Source: an uncultured Acholeplasmataceae bacterium (GTDB lineage Bacteria > Bacillota_I > Bacilli_A > Acholeplasmatales > Acholeplasmataceae). From it: 46,795 bases of DNA. Positions 1 through 7,844 of the stretch are shown piece by piece (the first letter of the stretch is position 1; each line of letters opens with the position of its first letter). The notes beneath the pieces were generated by a model that made no database searches, was not told the origin of the DNA, and worked only from the letters and a program-made list of their open reading frames with translations. Made by a program: the position numbers and the translations under genes. The stretch lies in contig CAKMKH010000009.1 of NCBI GenBank assembly GCA_927441705.1, positions 1 through 46,795 on the forward strand, written 5' to 3'.

Positions 1-1929
1 CCATGTGAACACTCTACCTGTTGAACTGAGGGCTGAGGAATGAGCATATCCTAAATTGATGCTGATGATGGTTTCTCCTGCACCTAAATTAAAACTGCTC
101 GTGATCTCTGTTGGGGTCGGTGTATCTATTGGTGTTCCATCACCAAGCTGACCACGATCATTGCTTCCCCATATGAACACTCTGCCTGATGAACTGAGGG
201 CTGAAGAATGATCTTTTCCTAATTCGATGCTGATGATTGATTCTCCTGGATAAAGTGGAATAGCAGTTAAAGGATCATAATTGTTATAGATATAATAATT
301 GATTTCATATGAATTGATACTCCATTTGGCGTAGAGTGTCATATCTTCTGTTGTTCCCAATGTGATTTCAGCCATGCTTTCACCACTATATTCAGCGTTG
401 TCATACCATCCTAGGAATGTGTAGCCTTCTTTGGTTGCTTCTTCTAATATGATGGTTGATGTCTCAATAGTATATGTATTTGGATTATCTATATTATTAA
501 TTCCACCATCTAATTCATATGTTATTTCATACGTGATAATATTCCATTTCGCATAAAGTGTAAGATCTGCTGATGGCATTGTTGTAAATGTATATACATT
601 GGTCAATTCTACCTCAGTATACCAACCTGCAAATATGTATCCAGTTCTTATAGGTGCTGCTGGCTCAGTGACCGCAGTATCATAATCTTGAGTGATTGAA
701 TCAACCATAGAACCTTCATTTTCTTCAAATGTCATAGTGTATTGATTTATCACCCATTTTGCATAAAGTGTGATGTTTTCATCTGGCATGGTTGTAAATG
801 AATATGTATTGATTAATTCTTCTTCTGTATACCAACCTTGGAATGTATATCCTTCTCTAGTAACAACCGGTTGAGTCAATTGTGTACCATAGTCTTCAAT
901 GATTGAATATATACCACTGCCACCATTAAGCTCTAATGTAATCGTATAGGCATTAATAAGCCATCTGGCATATAATGTGATATTATCTGCAGGCATAGCG
1001 TCAAATACATACTGTGTCGTAAATTGATTATTCGTAAACCACCCTGCAAATGTATATCCAGCTCTTATAGGTGCTGCTGGCTCAGTGACCGCAGTATCGT
1101 AATTTTGAGTGATTGGATCAACTAAAGAACCCTCGTTTGCTTCAAAGGTTATTGTGTATGGATTTATAACCCATTTTGCATAAAGTGTTAAATTACCAAA
1201 GGATCCAGTTTCAATACTACTTATTGGATCACCCGCAAAACTTATATTATTATACCAACCTAAAAATGAATATCCTTCTTTTGTCGGATTGGTAATTGAA
1301 AAAGTATCACTTTCAAAATTGTAATCTAAAGGATTATCCAATGCATTGTTTCCACCGTTCAGGTTATAAGTAATTGTGTATGTGTTCAATATCCACTTTG
1401 CATATAAAGTTATTTCATTGTGTACAACCGATGTCGTAAAAGACCATTTTTCATCTAATGTCACACCACCATTAAGGCTTGTATACCAACCTTCAAGTGT
1501 ATATCCATCTTTTGTGACGACAGGGATTGATACTGTACTATTCTTTTGAACATATACTGGATCAAGTAACGAACCTCCAGTAGAATCAAAAGTAACCTTA
1601 ATAGATCCTATTGGACTGGCTGTATCATCTTCATTCCATTTCGCATAGACTGTCATATCACTTGATAAAGGAGCATCTAACAATGAATTGGCTGTAAATG
1701 GTGATTCAAATATCTCATTATCCCAATACCATCCATCAAAGGTATAACCTTCTTTAGTCGGATCCTCTGGAATGGAAACTACTGAAGCCCCATCTGATGT
1801 AACTGATGTAACTTCACTTCCCCCATTTGAATCAAAATTAACAGTAAATTCTACTCCACTTGTACAAGAAACCAAAAAGACTCCTAATCCAAGAAGCATA
1901 ATAATAGTAAATAATTTATGTTTATACAT
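1..1929 (-). CDS. InlB-repeat / RCC1-repeat surface lipoprotein (C-terminus outside window)
   Basis: The frame is open from the start at 1929 to the window edge (643 codons), so the gene continues beyond base 1. Residues 1-22 form a lipoprotein signal peptide ending in the lipobox LVSC with Cys22. About residues 23-545 carry seven repeats of the InlB B-repeat type, each with a Y(T/S)FxGWY core and ending (L/I)TLYAKW. From about residue 557 the sequence changes to RCC1-like repeats (HSSALSSxGRVFxWG, then GQLGDGT), which usually build a beta-propeller. A strong SD (GGAGGG) precedes the ATG. The product is expected to be lipid-anchored on the outer face of the membrane, probably in adhesion or ligand binding; the ligand cannot be inferred. 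Confidence 0.85.
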   Translation of the reverse strand, partial: MYKHKLFTIIMLLGLGVFLVSCTSGVEFTVNFDSNGGSEVTSVTSDGASVVSIPEDPTKEGYTFDGWYWDNEIFESPFTANSLLDAPLSSDMTVYAKWNEDDTASPIGSIKVTFDSTGGSLLDPVYVQKNSTVSIPVVTKDGYTLEGWYTSLNGGVTLDEKWSFTTSVVHNEITLYAKWILNTYTITYNLNGGNNALDNPLDYNFESDTFSITNPTKEGYSFLGWYNNISFAGDPISSIETGSFGNLTLYAKWVINPYTITFEANEGSLVDPITQNYDTAVTEPAAPIRAGYTFAGWFTNNQFTTQYVFDAMPADNITLYARWLINAYTITLELNGGSGIYSIIEDYGTQLTQPVVTREGYTFQGWYTEEELINTYSFTTMPDENITLYAKWVINQYTMTFEENEGSMVDSITQDYDTAVTEPAAPIRTGYIFAGWYTEVELTNVYTFTTMPSADLTLYAKWNIITYEITYELDGGINNIDNPNTYTIETSTIILEEATKEGYTFLGWYDNAEYSGESMAEITLGTTEDMTLYAKWSINSYEINYYIYNNYDPLTAIPLYPGESIISIELGKDHSSALSSSGRVFIWGSNDRGQLGDGTPIDTPTPTEITSSFNLGAGETIISINLGYAHSSALSSTGRVFTW

Positions 1930-1996
1930 ATGCAATCCCTCCAATATAATACTAAATAATGTTATTAGGATAATTTTATCATAAATATTGCAACAA

Positions 1997-2038
1997 AAAC
2001 ACTTCATTTATCAATCTTAATGATTTAATGAAGTGTTT
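1997..2038 (-). terminator. Intrinsic terminator of the 2098-4057 operon
   Basis: A 12-bp perfect inverted repeat (AAACACTTCATT / AATGAAGTGTTT, 18-nt loop) is followed on the minus strand by TTTTTG. It lies about 60 bp past the stop of the gene at 2098. Confidence 0.75.
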
Positions 2039-2097
2039 AAGTAAAAAAACTATTTTTATGTCTTCAGATAATTATGGATAGTATTTAAATCTTGCTA

Positions 2098-2844
2098 TCA
2101 TATCATGCTTCCTCCGTGCTTAACAGTTTGTTTTTTAGATAATTGATTTGTGAATAATTTTTCTCTAAATATACTCGATTCAATCAATGGTACACTATAA
2201 AATGGATTAATAACTCTGGTTAACCAATTAACATGATATATAATATCTAAAAGTTGTAGCTTAATTATTTTTCTCATTTTTTCGTCTATAATATCTTCAC
2301 AATCTTCTCTTTCAATTTCACTAAGAACTTCCCAATAATCAGATATAGATTTAAGTTTAGATTCAATTTCATAGAAATCCTTAAAATTGAAAATAGCAAC
2401 ATCATCAAATATATCAGAAACAAAAATCAGTATTTGATCAATTAAGCTTTTTAGATTTCTCAACTTTATTCTTTTTAATTTCATTTCATAAATGACTAGC
2501 TCATATCTATGCTTATAACTTTCCGTAAATTCAGAATAAACATTGATTATTCTTTCATTCACTTCCCTATGCTCATCTAAAGGTGCTAGCTCCCTAACAT
2601 CAAAAATTTTAAATATAACATTATTATATATGTCCTGCATAATAGAATACATTCCTTTTTTAACATCAACAAACTGTAATAAATGATATTTATCAAGAAA
2701 ATATTGCATAAAGTCATTAACATAAAACCCTTTTTTTTCATTAAGTAGATATCTAATCTTTTCTATATCTACAAGTTGTTCACTATCTTCTCTAAAACTG
2801 CTTTCTTTTAGTACTTTTAGTATATAGTTTTCATTTTGCATCAT
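2098..2844 (-). CDS. Hypothetical protein of the mobile-element module
   Basis: This 248-residue, mostly helical, charged protein has no motif I recognise. The start at 2844 (MMQNEN) is preferred over the upstream ATG at 2871 because AAAGGAG lies 9 nt before it and because it then no longer overlaps the upstream gene ending at 2861. It is the last gene of a minus-strand operon after the replisome organizer and the small KGG-type protein, so a role in the element's replication or maintenance is possible. That is context only. There is no signal peptide or membrane segment. Confidence 0.65.
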   Translation of the reverse strand: MMQNENYILKVLKESSFREDSEQLVDIEKIRYLLNEKKGFYVNDFMQYFLDKYHLLQFVDVKKGMYSIMQDIYNNVIFKIFDVRELAPLDEHREVNERIINVYSEFTESYKHRYELVIYEMKLKRIKLRNLKSLIDQILIFVSDIFDDVAIFNFKDFYEIESKLKSISDYWEVLSEIEREDCEDIIDEKMRKIIKLQLLDIIYHVNWLTRVINPFYSVPLIESSIFREKLFTNQLSKKQTVKHGGSMI

Positions 2845-2860
2845 AATTCTGATCTCCTTT

Positions 2861-3238
2861 TTAGTATGCATCTTCAGATGTTACTTTTCTAAGTAATTCT
2901 TCTACTGAGAGCTGACCTTTAATCTCTTGCTTATCTGTAGGTTTCTGACCTGCAGTATCTCGAATGAATATTGCAGCTTGTGTATCACCATTAATGGCTT
3001 TAATTATTTGTGAATATATTATAGCTTCATCAATATCCATATCTTTAAATAATTCCTTCTTTACTTCATCTGTAATAGTTTCTATTGGAACCTTACAACT
3101 AAAGATCAACAACAGCAATTCTTTTAATTCTTTTTTTTGTCTTCTTACCTGTACTGATTTTAGTCCACCTTTTCTCCCATTAATAACAGCTTGCTTTCTA
3201 GTCATTGGTTTTAAGTTTATATTTTTAATGTTATTCAT
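2861..3238 (-). CDS. Small phage-type protein, KGG-motif / terminase-small-like
   Basis: The 125-residue product starts basic, with a NGRKGG motif around residues 20-25 and a K/R-rich stretch. It ends with a segment (NGDTQAAIFIRDTAGQKPTD) that I associate with small phage and integrative-element proteins often found beside terminase genes. DNA binding is likely but unproven; no terminase large subunit is present here. The ATG at 3238 has no good SD next to it. The nearest strong SD (AAAGGAG) lies about 50 nt upstream, just after the replisome-organizer gene, so the true start may be a non-ATG codon further upstream. Confidence 0.6.
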   Translation of the reverse strand: MNNIKNINLKPMTRKQAVINGRKGGLKSVQVRRQKKELKELLLLIFSCKVPIETITDEVKKELFKDMDIDEAIIYSQIIKAINGDTQAAIFIRDTAGQKPTDKQEIKGQLSVEELLRKVTSEDAY

Positions 3239-3301
3239 TTTCTTTATAGGTATCCAATATAAATCAATAGATTGAATACTCTCCTTTCATTGTTTGTTAA
3301 C

Positions 3302-4057
3302 TTATTTATTTTGTATCAATGTTAATATTTCGTTATAGTGAGATTCAAATACTTCACCTGTATTAGCAATGTGATAACTTAGTTGATTAATAACTTTATC
3401 AGCATCAGGTGTTATTTCTTTTAAGGTTTGATAGTTCTTGTCAGTTAATAACACGTTATCATTTTTGCCATATGTTTCCTTTTTCTCTTTCTCCTCTTCC
3501 TTCTCTATGTTTTTCCTCCTCTCAGACTCTTCTTCTTTTTCTTTCTCTTCTTCTTTCTCTAACACTTTTTCTTTCTTTTTTTCTTTTTCTTTCTTTAAAT
3601 CTTTTTTTAAATCTATCTCTTTCTCTGTGTTGCATTTTGTTGCATCCTGTTTCTGCATTATAGAATTTGTATCGTCTTCTTGTTCCAATAACTTTTTCTT
3701 AGCTCTACTTTTCTGAGATCTTATTGTTCCATCAGGTGTTACATTTATTAATTCCTTTGTTTTGATCAATGATATGTCTTGCCCTTCTAATTCACATAAT
3801 CCGTTGACACTCATAAAAGAAACAGTGTCTCTAATACTATCAATCGTTTCATCAATTTCTATTGATAATTGTTCATAAATATCTTCTTCTGTCTCTTCAA
3901 AATATATTTCACCATTTTGTTTTAAACTCAGCAATTGCAGCTTAAGATATATGACTATATATAATTCACCTCCTTTAACTTGCCTCATTTTTTTTATCTC
4001 TCTTTGTTTAAAGAAATTTTCATGAAATTTTAACCAGAAAAATTTTTTGTCATTCAT
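3302..4057 (-). CDS. Phage replisome organizer, N-terminal domain protein
   Basis: This 251-residue protein opens with the replisome-organizer N-domain signature (KKFFWLKFHENFF, then REIKKMRQ, GGELYIVIYLKLQLLS). This winged-helix origin-binding domain is typical of phages and prophage-like elements of Firmicutes. Residues about 1-115 form that domain. About 140-200 is an extreme Lys/Glu-rich linker, and the last 50 residues form a small C-terminal domain. The start at 4057 is chosen over the in-frame ATG at 4096 because AAGGAG sits 7 nt upstream. It is first in the minus-strand operon, behind a consensus promoter at 4112-4140. The expected role is initiation of element replication by loading host helicase. 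Confidence 0.85.
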   Translation of the reverse strand: MNDKKFFWLKFHENFFKQREIKKMRQVKGGELYIVIYLKLQLLSLKQNGEIYFEETEEDIYEQLSIEIDETIDSIRDTVSFMSVNGLCELEGQDISLIKTKELINVTPDGTIRSQKSRAKKKLLEQEDDTNSIMQKQDATKCNTEKEIDLKKDLKKEKEKKKEKVLEKEEEKEKEEESERRKNIEKEEEKEKKETYGKNDNVLLTDKNYQTLKEITPDADKVINQLSYHIANTGEVFESHYNEILTLIQNK

Positions 4058-4111
4058 TTTATAGCTCCTTCCCTTTAGAACTTTTTTGTAATGCAAGTTC
4101 TTATTATGTCA

Positions 4112-4140
4112 ATTATATATGCGAACGCACAATTTGTCAA
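4112..4140 (-). promoter_or_regulatory. Consensus sigma-A promoter with embedded palindrome
   Basis: On the minus strand TTGACA (4140-4135), a 17-nt spacer and TATAAT (4117-4112) match the consensus exactly. The spacer holds the palindrome TGCGAACGCA (4120-4129), well placed for a repressor. It drives the replisome-organizer operon and faces away from the Xre repressor gene. Confidence 0.8.
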
Positions 4141-4148
4141 TGTATATA

Positions 4149-4236
4149 TGTAATTTTGCATAATTTACTTTGTGTAATTAAATATAATATGATCGATATA
4201 TATTTCAAAATTTTACTTTTTATGTGATTTTGCATA
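4149..4236. promoter_or_regulatory. Direct-repeat operator candidates in the divergent control region
   Basis: Two near-identical 14-mers, TGTAATTTTGCATA (4149-4162) and TGTGATTTTGCATA (4223-4236), lie 74 bp apart in the same orientation between the divergent replication operon and the Xre repressor. Their position suggests binding sites for the repressor encoded at 4305. The protein-site link is inference. Confidence 0.4.
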
Positions 4237-4304
4237 TTTTTCTATGTTTTATTCCTGATTTTTTGATATACTATAGGTATAAAAAATAAAGGATGTGAGC
4301 TTAT

Positions 4305-4643
4305 ATGACAATTTATGATCGAATAACTCAAGAATTAAAACGTCAAAATAAAACAAGAAAAGATTTAAGTCATGGAACAAATATTTCATATAATACTTTA
4401 ACAAGTCTATTTCAACGACAAAGCATGAATATGAAAATGGATACTGCTAAACTAATTGCAAATTATCTTAATGTCACTATGGATTGGTTACTTCTTGGTG
4501 ATGAAGGTATACAACAAACTTCTGATTCAATGGAATCTGCTCTTATAAAAATCTTTAAGAAACTCGCGTTAAAAGGGAAGACAAAACTTATGGTTTATGC
4601 ATACGATTTAGAACAAGCAGAATTAGCTGAAAAAAATGAATAG
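4305..4643 (+). CDS. Xre/Cro-CI family helix-turn-helix repressor
   Basis: The 112-residue protein has a Cro/CI-type HTH over residues 1-65 (RKDLSHGTNISYNTLTSLFQ as recognition part, then NYLNVTMDWLLLGD, a common ending of this domain). The remaining 45 residues are helical, probably for dimerisation; there is no peptidase domain for RecA-stimulated cleavage. AAAGGATG precedes the ATG. Its last codons overlap the serine recombinase start by 8 nt, so the two are translationally coupled. It is divergent from the replication operon, which it presumably represses together with itself. Confidence 0.85.
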   Translation: MTIYDRITQELKRQNKTRKDLSHGTNISYNTLTSLFQRQSMNMKMDTAKLIANYLNVTMDWLLLGDEGIQQTSDSMESALIKIFKKLALKGKTKLMVYAYDLEQAELAEKNE

Positions 4644-6096
4644 AGCAGTCGTATACGCTCGATATTCATCCTCATCCCAAAATGAGCAGTCTATAGACAC
4701 TCAAATAGATTTATGTACTGAATATGCTAAAAAAAACGATCTGGTAGTCGTTAACAGTTATATAGATAGAGGAATGACAGGAACTAATACTAAAAGACCT
4801 GGATTCCAAAAGATGATTGCAGATAGCTTTAACGATGAGTTTGAGTATGTGATTGTATATAAATTAGATAGATTTGCTCGTGATGAATATGATGATATGT
4901 ATTATGAACGAGTTTTACTAGATAATGGTGTAAAAAGACTTTCAGCCACTGAACCTATACCAGAAGACCACTTCTCAGCATCCTTGGTAAAAGCAATAAC
5001 ACGTATATCTAATGAACAGTATTCTCGATTGCTCTCACAGCGTGTGACTCATGGATTAAATAAAAATGTAGAGCTAGGTATGATGGTCGGTGGTTCAGTT
5101 ACTTTTGGATACGATATGATAAACAAAAAATATCAAATCAATGAAACACGTGCTACATATATACGCATGATGTTTGACATGTATGTGAATGGTTCTACTA
5201 TTAAAGAGATATGCACCGAGCTTACATCCAAAGGGATATACAATATAAACAATAAGCCATTTCAATTTCAGCACATTTCAAAGATACTCCATAACAAAAG
5301 ATACATCGGCATCTTCAAATATAAAGGTGTAGAGTATCCTGATTTCATTCCTAAGATTATTGATGAGCAAACTTTTAAGACTGTTCAAGGTAAGCTAGGT
5401 AAGAATGCTACTAAGAAAAGCAGAGTCAGATATAACGTGAAGTATAATTTAACAGGTAAACTGTTCTGTGGCTATTGCGGTCATCCTATGACAGGTTTAT
5501 CTGGAACAGGAAGACATGGTGGTAAGCATTACTATTACAAGTGTTATAACTCTTCGTGTGATAAAAAGAACGAAATAAAAGACTACCTTGAAAACTTGGT
5601 AGTCAAATATGCTGTAGAACAAATTGTTAAAAGTGATAAATTAGATATGTGGATTCATAGCTCTATTGAGGTTTATAATAATCAGTTTCAAAAGAATGAT
5701 GTGATCATCAAGAATATTCAGAATCAAATAGCCAAGACCAATAATGAGATGGACAACATCATGAATGCAATCAAAGCTGGATTCTATTCAAATAGGACTA
5801 AAATCGAGTTCGATACCCTTGAGGAGCGTTTGAATGGATTAGAGCTAGAACTTATCAAGATGAGAGCTGAAAAGCCTGAAACGCTTGATTACGATATGCT
5901 CAAATTTTGGTTTAATAAATTTCTTACAAAAGACCCTGATGAGGATGACAAAGCTGATATCATAGGTGTTCTTGTTAACAAAGTCATTAAGTATGATGAC
6001 CGCCTTGTTATAGCATTTAATATATCAGATGATAATACATATAAGTATGAGACAGGGGTTTGTATAGATTCGCCTGATGCCCACCAACACAAATAA
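4636..6096 (+). CDS. Large serine recombinase (site-specific integrase)
   Basis: This 486-residue protein has the large serine integrase layout. The resolvase-type catalytic domain spans residues 1-145, with YARYS (nucleophile most likely Ser11), a conserved Q after it and KLDRFAR. The recombinase DNA-binding domain spans about 150-260. A zinc ribbon has Cys278, Cys281, Cys303 and Cys308, followed by a coiled coil at about 340-405. Such enzymes integrate and excise phages and integrative elements between attB and attP. It overlaps the repressor gene by 8 nt and ends in a terminator at 6095. All key residues are present and there is no frameshift, so it should be active. Attachment sites were not identified. 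Confidence 0.92.
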   Translation: MNRAVVYARYSSSSQNEQSIDTQIDLCTEYAKKNDLVVVNSYIDRGMTGTNTKRPGFQKMIADSFNDEFEYVIVYKLDRFARDEYDDMYYERVLLDNGVKRLSATEPIPEDHFSASLVKAITRISNEQYSRLLSQRVTHGLNKNVELGMMVGGSVTFGYDMINKKYQINETRATYIRMMFDMYVNGSTIKEICTELTSKGIYNINNKPFQFQHISKILHNKRYIGIFKYKGVEYPDFIPKIIDEQTFKTVQGKLGKNATKKSRVRYNVKYNLTGKLFCGYCGHPMTGLSGTGRHGGKHYYYKCYNSSCDKKNEIKDYLENLVVKYAVEQIVKSDKLDMWIHSSIEVYNNQFQKNDVIIKNIQNQIAKTNNEMDNIMNAIKAGFYSNRTKIEFDTLEERLNGLELELIKMRAEKPETLDYDMLKFWFNKFLTKDPDEDDKADIIGVLVNKVIKYDDRLVIAFNISDDNTYKYETGVCIDSPDAHQHK

Positions 6097-6120
6097 TGGC
6101 TTAATAAAGTCATTTTTTTT
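6095..6120 (+). terminator. Terminator of the repressor-recombinase operon
   Basis: An 8-bp stem (AATGGCTT / AAGTCATT, one G-T pair, 4-nt loop) is followed by eight Ts. It begins within the recombinase stop codon. Confidence 0.7.
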
Positions 6121-6290
6121 GTTTTATTAGTGTTTTATATAATGAATCGTAGTATATGTTACATGATATTTTCAATGATGTAATTGTAACTTGATAAATT
6201 TATCGAATTTAGAAAACTACTGCAAAAACACTCAAAAAAATATGAATAAAAACAAAAATTTAGTATTAATCACACGTTTTTTAGATAAAT

Positions 6291-6320
6291 TTGACTAAGT
6301 TAGTATCTTTAAATTATAAT
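6291..6320 (+). promoter_or_regulatory. Promoter of the 6354-7478 operon
   Basis: TTGACT (6291-6296), an 18-nt spacer and TATAAT (6315-6320) lie 33 bp before the GTG start at 6354. An SD (GGAGGGG) lies in between at 6341. Confidence 0.65.
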
Positions 6321-6353
6321 ATATATAAGTTAATAAATTAGGAGGGGATTTTT

Positions 6354-6710
6354 GTGAGCATGGAAACAAAAAATAAAGATAACTTAATATCTTTGTTTTA
6401 TTTTGGAATTGATAGTATGGATAAGCTAGAGTTTAACAAATTCTATAAAGAACTTAAAAATGTATATAAGAAATATAAAAAAATGAATGACTCTAATTTC
6501 GAAAACTTTAGAGATGATTTTCTTATGTTGTTTAAAGGTTCAGATATAAGTAAGTCTAAAGCCATGATTGCGGATTTGTTTGATGATCATGGTAAAGTAA
6601 CTTATGATCGCCAGCAATACGAATCTTTTGTAAGCATTTATCATTTGATGGAGTTATATAGAGATACTGATTGGTTAGATAGAGCCATAACATTATTAGG
6701 ATTAACATAA
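6354..6710 (+). CDS. Hypothetical protein (first gene of a three-gene operon)
   Basis: This 118-residue, soluble, helical protein is not recognised. Its start is GTG, supported by GGAGGGG 8 nt upstream; an internal ATG two codons later is less well placed. It is followed after one base by a membrane protein gene and then an HNH-like gene, forming one transcription unit from the promoter at 6291. It lies directly downstream of the serine recombinase module and may be cargo of that element or of an older insertion. Confidence 0.6.
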   Translation: MSMETKNKDNLISLFYFGIDSMDKLEFNKFYKELKNVYKKYKKMNDSNFENFRDDFLMLFKGSDISKSKAMIADLFDDHGKVTYDRQQYESFVSIYHLMELYRDTDWLDRAITLLGLT

Positions 6711-6711
6711 C

Positions 6712-7191
6712 ATGAAATATAATAAAAAAACATATTTTATAATTTACCCTTCCATAGTTTCAATCTCATTTATTGTTGTTTTGTTATTTTTTCTTATCTT
6801 CACATTCATTACTGAAGATATGTTGATAAATTTATATGAGAATCTTTCAGAGAGATGGCTTTTATCAGTTTTATTTAGATTTTCATTTTATGGACTACCA
6901 ATAATTTTAATTTATATTTATTCTTCCTTATCTATACAATGTAATGAAAACTGGTCACTAATTAGTTTGGCCTATTCTACCAGATATGTCTTTGGTTTGA
7001 TTTCTTTATTCTTGTTTACTTGGAATTTTTTATCATTTGACGTACTATTCCCTGATTTTTCTATTTTTAGCTGGGGTGATACAATCTCAGGTTTTGGTGG
7101 GTACATTTTATCAGAATTTTTTATCCTAAATAATAAAAAGAAACATCCATTAGAAGATGAAACTAACAATATAAATGAGGTGATTATTTGA
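6712..7191 (+). CDS. Hypothetical four-helix membrane protein
   Basis: The 159-residue protein has four hydrophobic stretches, at about residues 8-30, 48-68, 84-104 and 115-135, and a charged tail. No family is recognised. It starts one base after the preceding stop and its own stop overlaps the next start by 4 nt (TTGA). This arrangement implies coordinated expression. It may be a membrane partner of the soluble first gene; the function is unknown. Confidence 0.6.
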   Translation: MKYNKKTYFIIYPSIVSISFIVVLLFFLIFTFITEDMLINLYENLSERWLLSVLFRFSFYGLPIILIYIYSSLSIQCNENWSLISLAYSTRYVFGLISLFLFTWNFLSFDVLFPDFSIFSWGDTISGFGGYILSEFFILNNKKKHPLEDETNNINEVII

Positions 7192-7478
7192 AAAAAATTC
7201 TTTTTGATTTATATTCGATTGACGAAAATGCCGAATTAATAAATGTGAAAACCAATTATAAAATGAACCCTAGTTATAATGAGATTAATTCTAGATATAA
7301 AGTGAATTTATCTGTCAATGGAAAAAAAACATCCTTTTATCTACATAAATTAATAGCTCAAAGTTTTATAGAAATTTATAATGAAGAGACTGATGAAATT
7401 CACTTTATAGATGGCAATCCTAAAAACTGTGTATTGAAGAATATTAGCATCTATAGAATGTGTAAAATTTTTCCATAA
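7188..7478 (+). CDS. HNH/NUMOD-like small protein, probably truncated
   Basis: The 96-residue product starts at TTG (7188), supported by GAGGTG upstream and by the 4-nt overlap with the previous gene. Its second half matches the pattern of HNH endonucleases with a NUMOD4-like lead-in (HKLIAQSFI, then FIDGNPKNCVLKNIS). The usual first His of the DHIDGN motif is replaced, giving FIDGN, and the protein stops before the EWVT-like end of the family. It therefore looks truncated or catalytically dead, or is a small DNA-binding derivative. Confidence 0.5.
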   Translation: MKKILFDLYSIDENAELINVKTNYKMNPSYNEINSRYKVNLSVNGKKTSFYLHKLIAQSFIEIYNEETDEIHFIDGNPKNCVLKNISIYRMCKIFP

Positions 7479-7568
7479 AATTAAATTCACATTTATACAA
7501 AATATATTATTATAAATTATTTGGTTCATTAGTTCAAAAATCTTAACAACTCATCTATAGGTATAATA

Positions 7569-7670
7569 ATGCTTTTAGTAGTCATTATTACTAGTATACT
7601 ATCTATGTCAATTTATGTAACACTAAAATACTATTTTGAGCTAATAAGCTATACAAGAAAACAGATGTGA
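7569..7670 (+). CDS. Tiny hydrophobic ORF (33 residues), tentative
   Basis: The ATG at 7569 opens a 33-codon ORF. Its product is hydrophobic over residues 1-17 and ends basic (SYTRKQM), like a single-span membrane peptide. The SD is weak (AGG at about -9). It is followed after two bases by a second tiny hydrophobic ORF. It may be a real small peptide or the remnant of a decayed membrane gene. Confidence 0.25.
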   Translation: MLLVVIITSILSMSIYVTLKYYFELISYTRKQM

Positions 7671-7672
7671 TA

Positions 7673-7810
7673 ATGTATCAATTATCCACAAAAAAAACAT
7701 ATTTATTCAGCGTATTAATCGTTATGATAATCGATATCATTATTTTATCAGAAGCCAGGCTATCATTAAGTATAAGCCATATAGGAAGTTATTTTCATAG
7801 TAATTTCTAA
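7673..7810 (+). CDS. Tiny hydrophobic ORF (45 residues), tentative
   Basis: The ATG at 7673 lies two bases after the stop of the 33-codon ORF, and the frame stays open for 45 codons to TAA at 7808. Residues 10-26 are strongly hydrophobic and the ends are polar. It has no SD of its own, so translation would depend on coupling. Together with its neighbour it fills most of the 7479-7880 gap, which otherwise shows only the terminator at 7845. Confidence 0.22.
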   Translation: MYQLSTKKTYLFSVLIVMIIDIIILSEARLSLSISHIGSYFHSNF

Positions 7811-7844
7811 TTTGTGTTTGTATAAATTGAAATTTATCTTTATC

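Noticed and set aside
1772-1984. Plus-strand ORF opposite the InlB lipoprotein start
   Set aside because: It lies on the complement of a clear lipoprotein gene with a signal peptide and SD, and its product looks like no protein.
3409-3716. Two overlapping plus-strand ORFs rich in Ser, Phe and Leu
   Set aside because: They are the reverse complement of the Lys/Glu-rich linker of the replisome organizer; the composition is an artefact of that repeat-like stretch.
4120-4129. TGCGAACGCA as a LexA box
   Set aside because: It does not match the CGAAC-N4-GTTCG pattern of Gram-positive LexA sites; it is kept only as an unspecified palindrome.
6181-6215. GATAAATTTATC palindrome after the recombinase gene as an attachment site
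   Set aside because: It has no matching partner on the left side of the element and is a likely chance palindrome in AT-rich DNA.
1994-6232. Shared 10-mer CAAAAACACT at 1994-2003 and 6223-6232 as possible att cores
   Set aside because: It is short and low in complexity, the left copy is part of a terminator stem, and a chance match in such AT-rich flanks is plausible.
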